Assembly (NCBI GenBank): GCA_052274345.1
Contig: DAVZGP010000004.1
Location: forward strand, 62,001 to 126,000
DNA: 64,000 nt
Direction: 5' to 3'
Source of the DNA: Clostridium_AD sp937920395
Lineage (GTDB): Bacteria > Bacillota > Clostridia > Clostridiales > Clostridiaceae
Positions 33,864-42,266 of the stretch are shown in pieces. Positions within the stretch are counted from its first letter, which is position 1. The number at the start of each line of letters is the position of its first letter. The notes below the pieces were generated by a model. That model saw only the letters and a program-made list of their open reading frames with translations, was not told the origin of the DNA and did no database searches. The position numbers and the translations under genes were made by a program.

Positions 33864-35177
33864 TTAATTCTCAAAGGCCTTATAAACTGCCCTTATTGCA
33901 TTTTCAAAATCTTCGTTTTCTACTCCAACAATTATACTTAGCTCACTAGACCCTTGATTTATCATTCTGATATTTATATCATTTACTGCTAATGCACTAA
34001 ATACTTTGGCAGATATGCCTTTGGTCCTTATCATTCCTTCTCCAACAACAGCAATTAATGCCATATTAGGATGTACTATTAATGAATCTGGATTACACTG
34101 GTTTTCGATTTCTTCTAATATTTTATCTGTTTTATTTTCTAGTTCATCGTCATCTATTACTAGTGAAATCGAATCTATCCCTGATGGCATATGCTCAAAT
34201 GATACACCATTACTTTCAAGAACTGTAAGAACCCGTCTACAGTATCCTATATCTTTATCCATAAGTGTCTTCTCTAGAGCAATTACAGTAAAATCTTTTT
34301 TTCCTGCTATTCCTGTAATATTGCCAGATTTCGCTTCTGTTTTATCATTTAAAATAAATGTTCCCTTTTCTTCTGGTTTATTGGTGTTTTTTATATTTAT
34401 CGGAATTCCCTCATTTTTAACAGGAAAAACTGCTTCTTCATGAAAAACATGTGCACCCATATATGATAATTCTCTAAGTTCTTTATATGTTACCTCTTTA
34501 ATAGGTTTAGGATTATTTACAATTCTTGGATCAGCCATCAAGAAACCTGATACATCAGTCCAATTTTCATAAACCACTGCACCTACACCCTTAGCAATTA
34601 TTGCCCCAGTTATGTCAGATCCTCCTCTTGAAAAGGTTCTTATTTCCCCATCAGAGGACGCACCATAAAACCCTGGTATTACTGCTTTTTTAACTTTTGA
34701 TAATCTAACATCTATTGCAGCGTATGTTGCTTTTTCATCAAATCGTCCACTTTTTGTAAAAACAATAACCTCGGCAGCATCTACAAATTCATACCCCAAA
34801 TACTCAGCAAGCATTAAAGCATTTAAATATTCTCCCCTGCTTGCAACAAAGTCTGCAGTTGCTCCATCAATTATTTTTTCCTTAAGGACTCTTAAATATT
34901 CTAACATATCAATAGAAAGCTTTAAATCCCTACATAAACTAATATATCTCTCTTCAATTAATTTGAATAATTCATCGAATGGTAAAGATTTACTAACATG
35001 TTGTTGACACAAATACAAAAGATCTGTAATCTTATAGTCACTTTTGCTCCTCTTACCTGGAGCTGATGGGACAATATAGCACCTCGTATCATCTGATAAT
35101 ACAATGTCTTTCACTTTTTGAAATTGTTTACTATCACATAATGAACTCCCACCAAATTTTGAAACTTTAACTTGCAT
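33864..35177 (-). CDS. lysC: Aspartate kinase
   Basis: The 437-residue monofunctional aspartokinase phosphorylates aspartate, the first step to lysine, threonine and methionine. It has the N-terminal KVSKFGGSSL motif at residues 3-12, the conserved GFYGASSDGEIRTFSRGGSDITGA near 172-195, and two ACT domains in the C-terminal third (VLTVLESNGVSFEHMPS and VFSALAVNDINIRMINQGSSELSI). No lysine riboswitch or T-box is visible in the 280 bases upstream. A Spo0A-box-like TTTGGCGAAATAT is at 35375. It leads into hom copy B. Confidence 0.95.
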   Translation of the reverse strand: MQVKVSKFGGSSLCDSKQFQKVKDIVLSDDTRCYIVPSAPGKRSKSDYKITDLLYLCQQHVSKSLPFDELFKLIEERYISLCRDLKLSIDMLEYLRVLKEKIIDGATADFVASRGEYLNALMLAEYLGYEFVDAAEVIVFTKSGRFDEKATYAAIDVRLSKVKKAVIPGFYGASSDGEIRTFSRGGSDITGAIIAKGVGAVVYENWTDVSGFLMADPRIVNNPKPIKEVTYKELRELSYMGAHVFHEEAVFPVKNEGIPINIKNTNKPEEKGTFILNDKTEAKSGNITGIAGKKDFTVIALEKTLMDKDIGYCRRVLTVLESNGVSFEHMPSGIDSISLVIDDDELENKTDKILEEIENQCNPDSLIVHPNMALIAVVGEGMIRTKGISAKVFSALAVNDINIRMINQGSSELSIIVGVENEDFENAIRAVYKAFEN

Positions 35178-35374
35178 AATTTTTACCCCCTACTGTCTTA
35201 ATTTAAAAAGTTATGAATTACAACTTATAGAAGGCAACCCTATATTACCTTTTATAAAAAAGTCCATTAATCTAACCACAACTTGAACTTATTTTATAAC
35301 TATATTAACATCGTAAATTAGCATTGAATTAATTATACTCGTTTTTTTCAAAATGTCACATGGTTTTTACGTCT

Positions 35375-35387
35375 TTTGGCGAAATAT
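35375..35387. promoter_or_regulatory. Spo0A-box-like site upstream of lysC
   Basis: TTTGGCGAAATAT contains TGGCGAA, which fits the 0A consensus TGNCGAA, and the same 13-mer recurs at 44733. It lies between the convergent end of the CDF gene and the lysC start. A 7-bp core is weak evidence alone. Confidence 0.3.
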
Positions 35388-35442
35388 TCTGTTTTTATCT
35401 ATTCTTCAACTACAAGTTAAAGCTAAGTCTCCTTTATTTAAA

Positions 35443-35480
35443 TAAAAAAAAATGGCGTAGATTTTATTCTACACCATTTT
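35443..35480 (-). terminator. Terminator overlapping the end of the CDF gene
   Basis: On the minus strand AATGGTGTAGA pairs with TCTACGCCATT (one wobble) and is followed by T-rich sequence. The first arm lies within the last codons of the CDF gene, so coding sequence and terminator overlap. Confidence 0.85.
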
Positions 35481-36366
35481 GAGCTAATTTAATTTCTGGT
35501 TCTACATGAACCACTGCTTCAGTAATATCAAGCTCACTTCTCAATTTCCCTTCAATCTCTTCCGTGATATTGTGCCCTTCAACAACACTTAAATCTGCAC
35601 TAACTACTACTATTATATCAAGGAAAATATTGTTTCCATTAACCCTAGCCCTGACATCCTTTACTTTTCTAACTCTCGTAACCTCATTTATGCATTCAGT
35701 TATATTATCTAATTGCTTCTTATCGAAACCATCTGTTAAGTTAAGTGTTGCCTCCCTAAAAATATCCCAACCAGTCTTTACTATTAATATGCCAACTAAC
35801 ACTGCAGCCAATGGATCTACCCAAGGTAATCCAAATTGAGAAGCAATAATACCTACAGATGTACCTATACCAACCCAGGCATCTGAAAGATTATCTTTAG
35901 CCGCAGCCATAAGCCCTGAGCTGTTTATTTGAATTGCAATCTTTTTATTATAACGGTAAACAAAATATATTCCTACAGCACAAACTATACCAACTAAAGC
36001 TGCCTTTAAGTCTGGTACCTGCGCTTTAAAAAAGATAATAGAATTGGCAGCATTATATAAAACATTTAGACCTACTGCTATCATAATTAAGGAAGCAATA
36101 AGTGATGCCATAGTCTCCGCTCTAAAATGACCATAAAGATGATCATCATCAGCAGGCTTTCTAGAAATCTTTAATCCAATTAATACTGCTAGTGAAGAAA
36201 CTATATCTGTTGTATTGTTTAGTCCATCTGCTGCTAGACCCTTTGAATTAGATAAATACCCAATGCCGAGCTTTAGTGCAGCAAGAAATATATAAGCAAT
36301 AATACTTATACGAGCACCTCTCTCTGCAATTTTCAAATTATTATATTTTTCTTCCATATTTTCCAC
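35464..36366 (-). CDS. CDF family divalent cation exporter, probably Mn(II) (MneP/MneS-like)
   Basis: The 300-residue cation diffusion facilitator has about six membrane helices and a cytosolic C-terminal domain (about 210-300, EINEVTRVRKVKDVRARVNGNNIFLDIIV). The metal site in helix 2 reads ADGLNNTTDIVSS, and is followed by KPADDDHLYGHFRAET. This DGxNNxxD form, with asparagines where zinc exporters have His, matches the Mn(II) exporters MneP/MneS (YeaB/YdfM) of Bacillus. It should expel Mn(II) using protons. It is downstream of the dioxygenase gene, whose leader carries a Mn riboswitch, but a hairpin terminator at 36526 separates the two. Confidence 0.88.
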   Translation of the reverse strand: MENMEEKYNNLKIAERGARISIIAYIFLAALKLGIGYLSNSKGLAADGLNNTTDIVSSLAVLIGLKISRKPADDDHLYGHFRAETMASLIASLIMIAVGLNVLYNAANSIIFFKAQVPDLKAALVGIVCAVGIYFVYRYNKKIAIQINSSGLMAAAKDNLSDAWVGIGTSVGIIASQFGLPWVDPLAAVLVGILIVKTGWDIFREATLNLTDGFDKKQLDNITECINEVTRVRKVKDVRARVNGNNIFLDIIVVVSADLSVVEGHNITEEIEGKLRSELDITEAVVHVEPEIKLAQNGVE

Positions 36367-36525
36367 TCCTAGATTTATATACTATTACACAAAACTGATA
36401 TTATTATTGTCTATATAGACTTATTTTTACGGTTTTAAACCTTTTCGAGAGCCTAATTACTTAAAATAAATCAACTTACATTATATCATAAATTTTCCTA
36501 ATTATAAACTTTATTCTATAATAAC

Positions 36526-36558
36526 CTAAAAAATAACCATCTTAATTAAAAGAATGGT
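36526..36558 (-). terminator. Terminator after the dioxygenase gene
   Basis: On the minus strand AACCAT and CTT pair with AAG and ATGGTT around an AT-rich loop with a one-base bulge, then ATTTTTT follows. It lies about 45 bases after the dioxygenase stop. Confidence 0.7.
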
Positions 36559-36604
36559 TACCAAACAAGTTATTTATATTTTTTCACTTATTTTTCCCTT
36601 GGTT

Positions 36605-37381
36605 TCATCCTATTTGTACACTTGTCATAGACATAGAACTATGTTGTACCCCCTTATATATAAACTTAACTTCATCTTCTTCATCCTGCATTCCAGCTAT
36701 ATAGAGTAATGGTAAATAATGTTCCTTTGTAGGTACAGATAATTTGGCACTTGCCCCTATTTTTTGATAATTTATAATATTATCATGCTTTCTATTTACA
36801 ATAGCATCACAAATGTAATTATCAAATTCAGACGCCCATTCAAATGGAGTTACATTCATATCATAATCCATTCTTCCTAAATTATGCACAATATCTCCAC
36901 TTCCTATTATCAAAATTCCTTTCTCACGGAGTATCGAAAGTTTTCTACCAAGATCATAATGGTACTGTTCATTTCCTAGTTTATTCAGACTCATTTGAAA
37001 TACTGGTATTTCAGCCTTAGGATACAAATGTGATAGCACTGACCAAGCACCATGATCCAATCCCCATTTTTCTGTTAGCATCACGTTTGAATCCTTAAGT
37101 TCCGCGGCTACCATCTGTGCATATTTTTTTGATCCAGTAGGCTTATATTTAAGATTATATAGTTCCTCTGGAAAACCATAAAAATCATAGATCTGTTCTG
37201 GTTCATCTGATGATGTAATAAATGTACCTTCAGTCTCCCAATGAGCCGAAATTACTAAAATTGCTTCAGGCTTTGGGATATTTTGGGTTGATTTACTAAT
37301 CGCCTCTGTATATTCATTATTTAATACTGCATTCATAGGACTTCCGTGACCAATAAATAATACTGGCATTTTTTTATTCAT
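36605..37381 (-). CDS. ygiD: LigB/DODA-type extradiol dioxygenase family protein (YgiD-like)
   Basis: The 258-residue protein belongs to the class III extradiol ring-cleavage family (4,5-DOPA dioxygenase, YgiD). Its metal ligands and acid/base histidines are visible in FIGHGSPMNAV, VISAHWETEG, GLDHGAWSVLSHLYP and IIGSGDIVHNLG. Family members use Fe(II) or Zn and are aerobic, which is odd for a Clostridium; a non-oxygenase or oxygen-scavenging role is possible. ATG 37381 is used because AGGGGGAT precedes it by about seven bases; the upstream TTG at 37387 is too close to that site. A Mn-sensing riboswitch with terminator (37502-37627) lies directly upstream on the same strand. Confidence 0.85.
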   Translation of the reverse strand: MNKKMPVLFIGHGSPMNAVLNNEYTEAISKSTQNIPKPEAILVISAHWETEGTFITSSDEPEQIYDFYGFPEELYNLKYKPTGSKKYAQMVAAELKDSNVMLTEKWGLDHGAWSVLSHLYPKAEIPVFQMSLNKLGNEQYHYDLGRKLSILREKGILIIGSGDIVHNLGRMDYDMNVTPFEWASEFDNYICDAIVNRKHDNIINYQKIGASAKLSVPTKEHYLPLLYIAGMQDEEDEVKFIYKGVQHSSMSMTSVQIG

Positions 37382-37501
37382 TATCAAATCCCCCTATTTA
37401 TATCCATTTATTCATATTAACCCTTGTTTTAACAAAATAATTTAACACTCTTACTTATTTACAATTTTAACTAATTTAATATTATTATTCAAACATAAAA
37501 T

Positions 37502-37549
37502 AAAAAAGAGACCCTTAACATAATTCAAAAGAATTATGTTAAAAGTCTC
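37502..37549 (-). terminator. Intrinsic terminator of the Mn riboswitch
   Basis: On the minus strand GAGACTTTTAACATAATTC pairs almost fully with GAATTATGTTAAGGGTCTC across TTTT, then TTTTTTA follows. Its first arm contains the 3' half of aptamer helix P1 (CTTTTAAC), so aptamer and terminator exclude each other, as in an ON switch. Confidence 0.9.
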
Positions 37550-37627
37550 GTTACCTTTAAGGTCATAAAGCCAGGTGTTATATGCACCAGTATGTTGACT
37601 TTATTGTTATAACTACTCCCTTTTAAC
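37538..37627 (-). promoter_or_regulatory. yybP-ykoY (Mn2+) riboswitch aptamer
   Basis: The minus strand reads GTTAAAAGGGAGTAG at the 5' end, then GTCAACATACTGGTGC, ACACCTGGCTTTATGACC and ACGAGACTTTTAAC at the 3' end. P1 is GTTAAAAG with CTTTTAAC. The GGGAGTAG and ACGAGA loops on either side of P1 are the two docking loops that hold Mn2+ in this class. The downstream terminator overlaps P1, so Mn2+ should allow readthrough. The next gene is the LigB-type dioxygenase at 37381. Confidence 0.88.
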
Positions 37628-37686
37628 AATTTAATTATATAAAAAATATCCGTACTTGTCAATAAAATCTATTTCAACACAAACTT

Positions 37687-38439
37687 TTACTCTTTGTTTC
37701 TAATATATTTAAGACTTATACTTGGATTACTTGTTTTTGTTGACCTAATCTCAAAAATATTTAGAGATGCAACAAACGGTGTAAGTTTTGTATAACCATA
37801 ATTTCTAGTATCAAAATCTGGATATCTCTTATTAAGCGTACTACCTAGTTCTCCTAAAAACGCCCAACCATCTTCATCTGAAATCTCAGTTATAATAGTT
37901 TTAATAGCCTCTACTAATTTAACAGAACTTATCATGCCACCCTTTAAATCTTCCTGAGCTTGTGTTCCCTTAGTACTAGGCACCTCAGTATGTTTTGGTG
38001 CCATAGATGCTAATACTTCAAGATATTTAAACTTCTCACAAGCAGAAATGAATGGCGTAGGAGTCTTTTTCTCTCCCATTCCAATAACATACATACCAGC
38101 TTCTCGAAGCCTAGCTGCTAGTTTAGTAAAATCACTATCACTAGATACTATACAAAATCCATCAACATTATTAGAATAGAGTATATCCATAGCATCTATT
38201 ATAAGTGCTGCATCTGTTGAATTTTTCCCTGTTGTATAGCTATATTGTTGTATTGGGCTTATAGAATAATTAAGCAACACATTTTTCCATGAAGCTAATT
38301 GAGGTTTAGTCCAATCTCCATAAATTCTTTTATAAGTAGGTGTCCCATGATTTGAAATTTCATCAATGATATATTTTATATATTTATCAGATACGTTATC
38401 AGCATCAATCAAAACTGCAATTCTCTTATCTTTCTCCAT
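37687..38439 (-). CDS. NYN domain nuclease-like protein with C-terminal LOTUS/OST-HTH domain
   Basis: The 250-residue protein has an N-terminal NYN (PIN-like) domain (about 5-145) with the acidic residues expected for a metal-dependent RNase: VLIDADN near 10-14, NSTDAALIIDAMD near 75-86 and IVSSDSDFTKLAARLREAGM near 100-118. Residues about 170-245 (SSVKLVEAIKTIITEISDEDGWAFLGELGSTLNKRYPDF onwards) match the OST-HTH/LOTUS fold, which binds RNA or protein. The NYN-LOTUS pairing is widespread in bacteria but its targets are mostly unknown. The gene seems to stand alone. Confidence 0.87.
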   Translation of the reverse strand: MEKDKRIAVLIDADNVSDKYIKYIIDEISNHGTPTYKRIYGDWTKPQLASWKNVLLNYSISPIQQYSYTTGKNSTDAALIIDAMDILYSNNVDGFCIVSSDSDFTKLAARLREAGMYVIGMGEKKTPTPFISACEKFKYLEVLASMAPKHTEVPSTKGTQAQEDLKGGMISSVKLVEAIKTIITEISDEDGWAFLGELGSTLNKRYPDFDTRNYGYTKLTPFVASLNIFEIRSTKTSNPSISLKYIRNKE

Positions 38440-38593
38440 TTATTTCTCCTTCACACTTTAATAGACTTAAGCTATTTCACACTTAATTTATAGTTGTAAT
38501 ATTAAAATAGCACACTCTAATATAAGATTCTACAACATTATAAATATTCCTTCTTTATTTATAAAATCTTCTATAAGTACAAAGATAATGTCA

Positions 38594-39751
38594 TCAATGT
38601 ATTCTTCCTTCTGTATGCCTTATTACAATCTTCATTAGGAATAATTTGATTATACCCGCAATGGGTACAGATAAAAGCATCCCAAGTATACCTGCTATTG
38701 AACCACCTATAGTAATTGCCATAATTACAAATATAGGATGAAGTCCCATACTATCACCTACAACCTTTGGCGATATAACAGCGCTATCAAGTTGCTGGAC
38801 TGCAAGTAATAAAAGCACTGCCCATAAAGCAATAATCGGATTTGGACTAAGTAGGCCAATAATAATAGCTGGAATACAACCAATTATTGGGCCAACATAT
38901 GGAATTATATTTGCAATACCTGCAGTTAACCCTATAAGAAAAGCAAAATCGAGTCCCATAATGGATAATCCAATACTACTAATTAAGCCAACTATTAAAC
39001 CATCAAGCAATTGCCCTCTTATAAAGCTAAATATAATATCATTAATTTCAAAAATGGTTTTGTTAAGCCTCCTAAATTTACTTTCCTTCATTACAATACC
39101 TACAGAGTTAATATAAAGTTTCTTAAAAAACTCATGATCTTTTAATAAATAGAAGGAAATAAACAAACCAATAAAACCATTAAGCACTACGTTTCCAATA
39201 CCTGCAAATAAAGCGATAATACCATTTATAGAAACTGATAGATATGCATATACTTGCTTTATAGCTTGAGATAAATACCCTTTTATATCAATTGAAAGAC
39301 CACTTTGTGTAATTTTCCTATTAATATAATCAAAAAGTTCGTTATATTGTTTTATATAATCTCCAATAGTAGCAAACATAGCTGTTAATGTTTGATTACT
39401 ACTTATTTGTCCACCAATCATTGCATAAATACTATAAATAAGTATAACAAATAATATAATCACCACTAAATATGTTAGTACAATACTAATTAAATGAGGC
39501 CTATATTTCAGTTTTAGCTGTTTAACAAGAAAAGTATTTATAATTTTTGATAACGGATATAGTAAATAAGCAATTACGCAACCAACAATAAGTGGAGATA
39601 TAATTGAAACTATAACCCCTATTATACCGATGATATTTGTAAATAATGCTTTAAAATTAAAGACTACATTATAACTTATAAATATTAGGGTTGCCCCTAA
39701 TGCAACATATAATACCCACTCAAGATATCTTTTATCTAATTTATCTTTCAA
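38594..39751 (-). CDS. AI-2E family membrane transporter
   Basis: The 385-residue protein has about eight membrane segments and the features of the AI-2E (PF01594, YtvI/PerM) family: hydrophobic N-terminal pairs, a central amphipathic region (about 105-205) and the C-terminal GLTAGIANIIPYVGPIIGCIPAIIIGL followed by VVGDSMGLHPIFVIMAITIGGSIAGILGMLLSVP. Members have been linked to autoinducer-2 export or sodium/proton exchange; the function here is not decidable. The gene is followed by the NYN gene and preceded by a small putative heme protein on the same strand. Confidence 0.9.
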   Translation of the reverse strand: MKDKLDKRYLEWVLYVALGATLIFISYNVVFNFKALFTNIIGIIGVIVSIISPLIVGCVIAYLLYPLSKIINTFLVKQLKLKYRPHLISIVLTYLVVIILFVILIYSIYAMIGGQISSNQTLTAMFATIGDYIKQYNELFDYINRKITQSGLSIDIKGYLSQAIKQVYAYLSVSINGIIALFAGIGNVVLNGFIGLFISFYLLKDHEFFKKLYINSVGIVMKESKFRRLNKTIFEINDIIFSFIRGQLLDGLIVGLISSIGLSIMGLDFAFLIGLTAGIANIIPYVGPIIGCIPAIIIGLLSPNPIIALWAVLLLLAVQQLDSAVISPKVVGDSMGLHPIFVIMAITIGGSIAGILGMLLSVPIAGIIKLFLMKIVIRHTEGRIH

Positions 39752-39802
39752 ATTTATATTCTCCTTAGTAATTATTTTAAAAAGTTATGTTATAATTCAT
39801 AT

Positions 39803-40213
39803 TTATATAATATGAATCACTATAGCTAGTAATAAAACAAATGCCATAGTACGGTGAATTTTAAGCCACATTCCTTTACGATTTTTATTTATAAACGCAC
39901 CATAAACACCTAAAAAGAATATGGTGACCATAAATGATGCTGCAATTATACCAGTTATACTAATTCGAATTGATGAAAAAGCAATAATAAAATGAGTAAG
40001 TACAGTAAATATTGCTATTGTACCTGCCAACTTATGATATTTAATAATTATTTTCATTAATTTTCTATATAAATCAACTATTTGTTTTTTTTCTTTTCCA
40101 AGTTTGCTAATATATTTTTTATTAATAAACTTCACAAAATAATTTGAAATTGCTATACCAAAACATATAACTGTCACCCAACCTAAAAATCCAAATAAAG
40201 CTCTTAATTGCAT
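39803..40213 (-). CDS. Small membrane protein with two histidine pairs, putative di-heme cytochrome b
   Basis: The 136-residue protein has four hydrophobic segments (about 8-26, 57-80, 85-107 and 118-136). Histidines occur at 60 and 74 within one segment and at 120 and 134 within another. The 13-residue interval in each pair is the spacing used by cytochrome b561, ferric reductase and bc1-type cytochromes to hold two stacked hemes. No NAD- or flavin-binding domain is attached. It may be a compact b-type electron carrier in the membrane or a heme-binding relic. It lies about 50 bases upstream of the AI-2E gene on the same strand. Function unproven. Confidence 0.6.
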   Translation of the reverse strand: MQLRALFGFLGWVTVICFGIAISNYFVKFINKKYISKLGKEKKQIVDLYRKLMKIIIKYHKLAGTIAIFTVLTHFIIAFSSIRISITGIIAASFMVTIFFLGVYGAFINKNRKGMWLKIHRTMAFVLLLAIVIHII

Positions 40214-40404
40214 AATACAATTTCTCCCCCTTGTAACCTCTTTAATATTTCGTCCTTATTACTAATAACTTAAGCAATAAATTCTTCCACCATCTTTTAT
40301 TGTGTCCACAATCATTTAAAATTTATCATAATTAGGATTATATTTGCATTTATATTAAAAATGAGTATAAAAAAAGCCGTAACCATTTACTTTAGGAACT
40401 ATTT

Positions 40405-41511
40405 TCATATAAAAACTTTTGGTATACTATCATTCACAGTTAAGTACATCATTGGTGGGTAATACATTAAAAAGCCAAGAATATCTCCTAATTTAGGTTC
40501 AACTTCACAATCTTCAATATCTACAATTAAGTGATCTGAACTACTTCCTATAATTTTAACACCTTGTTTTTGTGGAATTAGCTTATCATGTAATCCAAAA
40601 TCCTGTTTTCCCACTGCAAGTAGTGCCCTTTTTCTTATACCTTTATCATCATAAGTTGGTTTAGTCCCAAAAGCATCAATAAACACCTCTCCAATAGGAT
40701 GCGTAGGTTTATTTTTTATTTCAACAATCTGTGCCTTTAGTACAAATGTATCCTTATGCATATGGTTCATATCATATCCCCAAAATTCTTCTAAATCCTC
40801 TGCTAACAGTATTCCTTCTCCTACTCTTAAATTATTTATTCTCTTAGGCATTTTACCATCTAATATTAGTGGTAACGAACTTGTAGCCCCTCCAGAAATT
40901 ATATCAAGTCTTCTATTTATCTTACTTTCAATTATTTCGGCAATACTACAAAGCCTCCCTAAATTCTTAACAGTTGGGACTATAGACCCATAACAACCTA
41001 GATTTGTTCCAACCCCATACAATTCAACATTTTTAAGATGACTTTCTACGTGTATAGCTAAGTTAATAAATTTATCTTGATCATATACGCCTTCTCTTAA
41101 ATCTCCAAGGTCAAGCATTAATATTACCTTATGCTTTTTCCTTTGCAATTCGCATTCCTTTTCAATCATATTCAATGTTTCAATTTCAGAATTTAAACTA
41201 ACCTGTGCAAATTTAACTAGTTTTTTTATTTCACTAAACATTGGAATTCTAAGCATCATAAAAGGCTTGTTTAAACCATATTCCTCTAGTTTAATTATCT
41301 GATCCATTCTTGAACTTGCTATATATGTGCATCCTGCATTTACGAATTGCATAGATACCTCAGGTATTGCATTAAATCCCTTAACTACTCCAGCAATGCT
41401 TATACCTTGGGTTTTACATAAATCTACCATACTTTTCACATTTTCATATACTTTTTTTAGGTTTATTTCAAGTATTGGATATATAATATCTGAATAAGTT
41501 TTCTGATTCAT
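40405..41511 (-). CDS. Alanine/ornithine racemase family PLP enzyme
   Basis: The 368-residue protein is a fold-III PLP enzyme of the alanine racemase N-terminal family. The Schiff-base lysine is probably Lys44 in AGVVKGFNAIPEV; MLDLGDLREGV and the phosphate-binding SGGATSSLPLILDG are as in the ornithine racemase (Orr) group of Clostridia, used in ornithine fermentation. Alanine racemase is similar in length but has a different C-terminal Tyr motif. No ornithine aminomutase genes occur in this window, so the substrate is uncertain. Upstream lies an inverted repeat (41643-41671). Confidence 0.8.
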   Translation of the reverse strand: MNQKTYSDIIYPILEINLKKVYENVKSMVDLCKTQGISIAGVVKGFNAIPEVSMQFVNAGCTYIASSRMDQIIKLEEYGLNKPFMMLRIPMFSEIKKLVKFAQVSLNSEIETLNMIEKECELQRKKHKVILMLDLGDLREGVYDQDKFINLAIHVESHLKNVELYGVGTNLGCYGSIVPTVKNLGRLCSIAEIIESKINRRLDIISGGATSSLPLILDGKMPKRINNLRVGEGILLAEDLEEFWGYDMNHMHKDTFVLKAQIVEIKNKPTHPIGEVFIDAFGTKPTYDDKGIRKRALLAVGKQDFGLHDKLIPQKQGVKIIGSSSDHLIVDIEDCEVEPKLGDILGFLMYYPPMMYLTVNDSIPKVFI

Positions 41512-41642
41512 ACCTGTTCTCCCTTAAAAGTTTTTATATTTAAAATATATTCTATAACTCTAATCATGTGATTTTCTCTTTTTCATATTTTTTAACTTAC
41601 AATAGCAGATTCCAAACTAAGATATATTTTAACAAAATTATA

Positions 41643-41671
41643 ATATTGCTATCTATTAATGATAGCGATAT
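41643..41671. promoter_or_regulatory. Inverted repeat upstream of the racemase gene
   Basis: ATATTGCTATC and GATAGCGATAT are inverted with a 7-base spacer and one mismatch. It lies about 130 bases before the racemase start, in the 41512-41823 gap, and could be an operator. Besides this and the terminator at 41683, nothing else is seen in the gap. Confidence 0.35.
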
Positions 41672-41682
41672 TTATAAAATCA

Positions 41683-41729
41683 TAAAATAAAAATATAGTT
41701 AAGATGAGTTTATTACACCTTAACTATAT
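41683..41729 (-). terminator. Terminator of the zinc-ribbon/SPFH operon
   Basis: On the minus strand ATATAGTTAAG pairs with CTTAACTATAT and is followed by TTTTATTTTAT. It lies about 95 bases after the TM2 gene stop and ends the four-gene operon that starts at 44620. Confidence 0.82.
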
Positions 41730-41823
41730 CTCTTAGAATTTAATTTTAAACAAAGTCTGATATAACAAAAAAATGTTGTATATTCTTACTTTTTTATCAT
41801 TAATAATAATTTAATAATAATTT

Positions 41824-42213
41824 TTATTTATTAACATAATTATTATAAAACTTTTCGTCACTTGCCGTTAGATAAATAATTCCTTCTATTATACCAATAA
41901 AAGCAGGTATATAAGTCCAACAAAAAATCAAATATAAAATTCCTATTTTAATCTTCCCCAAATAGAATTTGTGTACACCTAGACCTCCAAGTAAAATAGC
42001 AAGTATTCCAGCTGTAGTTTTGCTCTTACCTATAATAGGAACCCCTGTTGGCGTGTAAATTGGAGATTCTTGATATTGTGGTGACTGGCGTTGGTGTACT
42101 TGATTTGTATTGTATTGTGGTGCCTGTTGGCTTATAGCTTGCCCGCAGTACTTACACTCAGTTGCATTTAAATCTATTGATGCCCCACATGCTGAACATT
42201 GTTTTTCACTCAT
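41824..42213 (-). CDS. Zinc-ribbon TM2 domain membrane protein
   Basis: The 129-residue protein begins with a zinc ribbon (CSACGASIDLNATECKYCG, two CxxC knuckles). A Gln/Pro/Tyr-rich linker (about 25-60) follows, then a TM2 domain (about 66-128) with the typical LLGGLGVHKFYLGKIKIGILYL. ATG 42213 is chosen because GGGGAG lies eight bases upstream; the ATG at 42219 is too close to it. The zinc ribbon is nearly identical to that of the next gene upstream, so the two share ancestry at the N-terminus. It is the last gene of a four-gene operon. Confidence 0.85.
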   Translation of the reverse strand: MSEKQCSACGASIDLNATECKYCGQAISQQAPQYNTNQVHQRQSPQYQESPIYTPTGVPIIGKSKTTAGILAILLGGLGVHKFYLGKIKIGILYLIFCWTYIPAFIGIIEGIIYLTASDEKFYNNYVNK

Positions 42214-42266
42214 TAACATCTCTCCCCTAAAAATTAATTTTTACTAAATAATATATTAATAGCAAA

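Noticed and set aside
34006..34443. A 145-codon plus-strand frame opposite lysC
   Set aside because: Antisense to the ACT region of lysC; no ribosome site and no family resemblance.
35178..35463. Possible lysine riboswitch or T-box upstream of lysC
   Set aside because: Neither the L-box core nor a T-box GGGTGG-type motif was found on the minus strand; only a Spo0A-like 13-mer is present.
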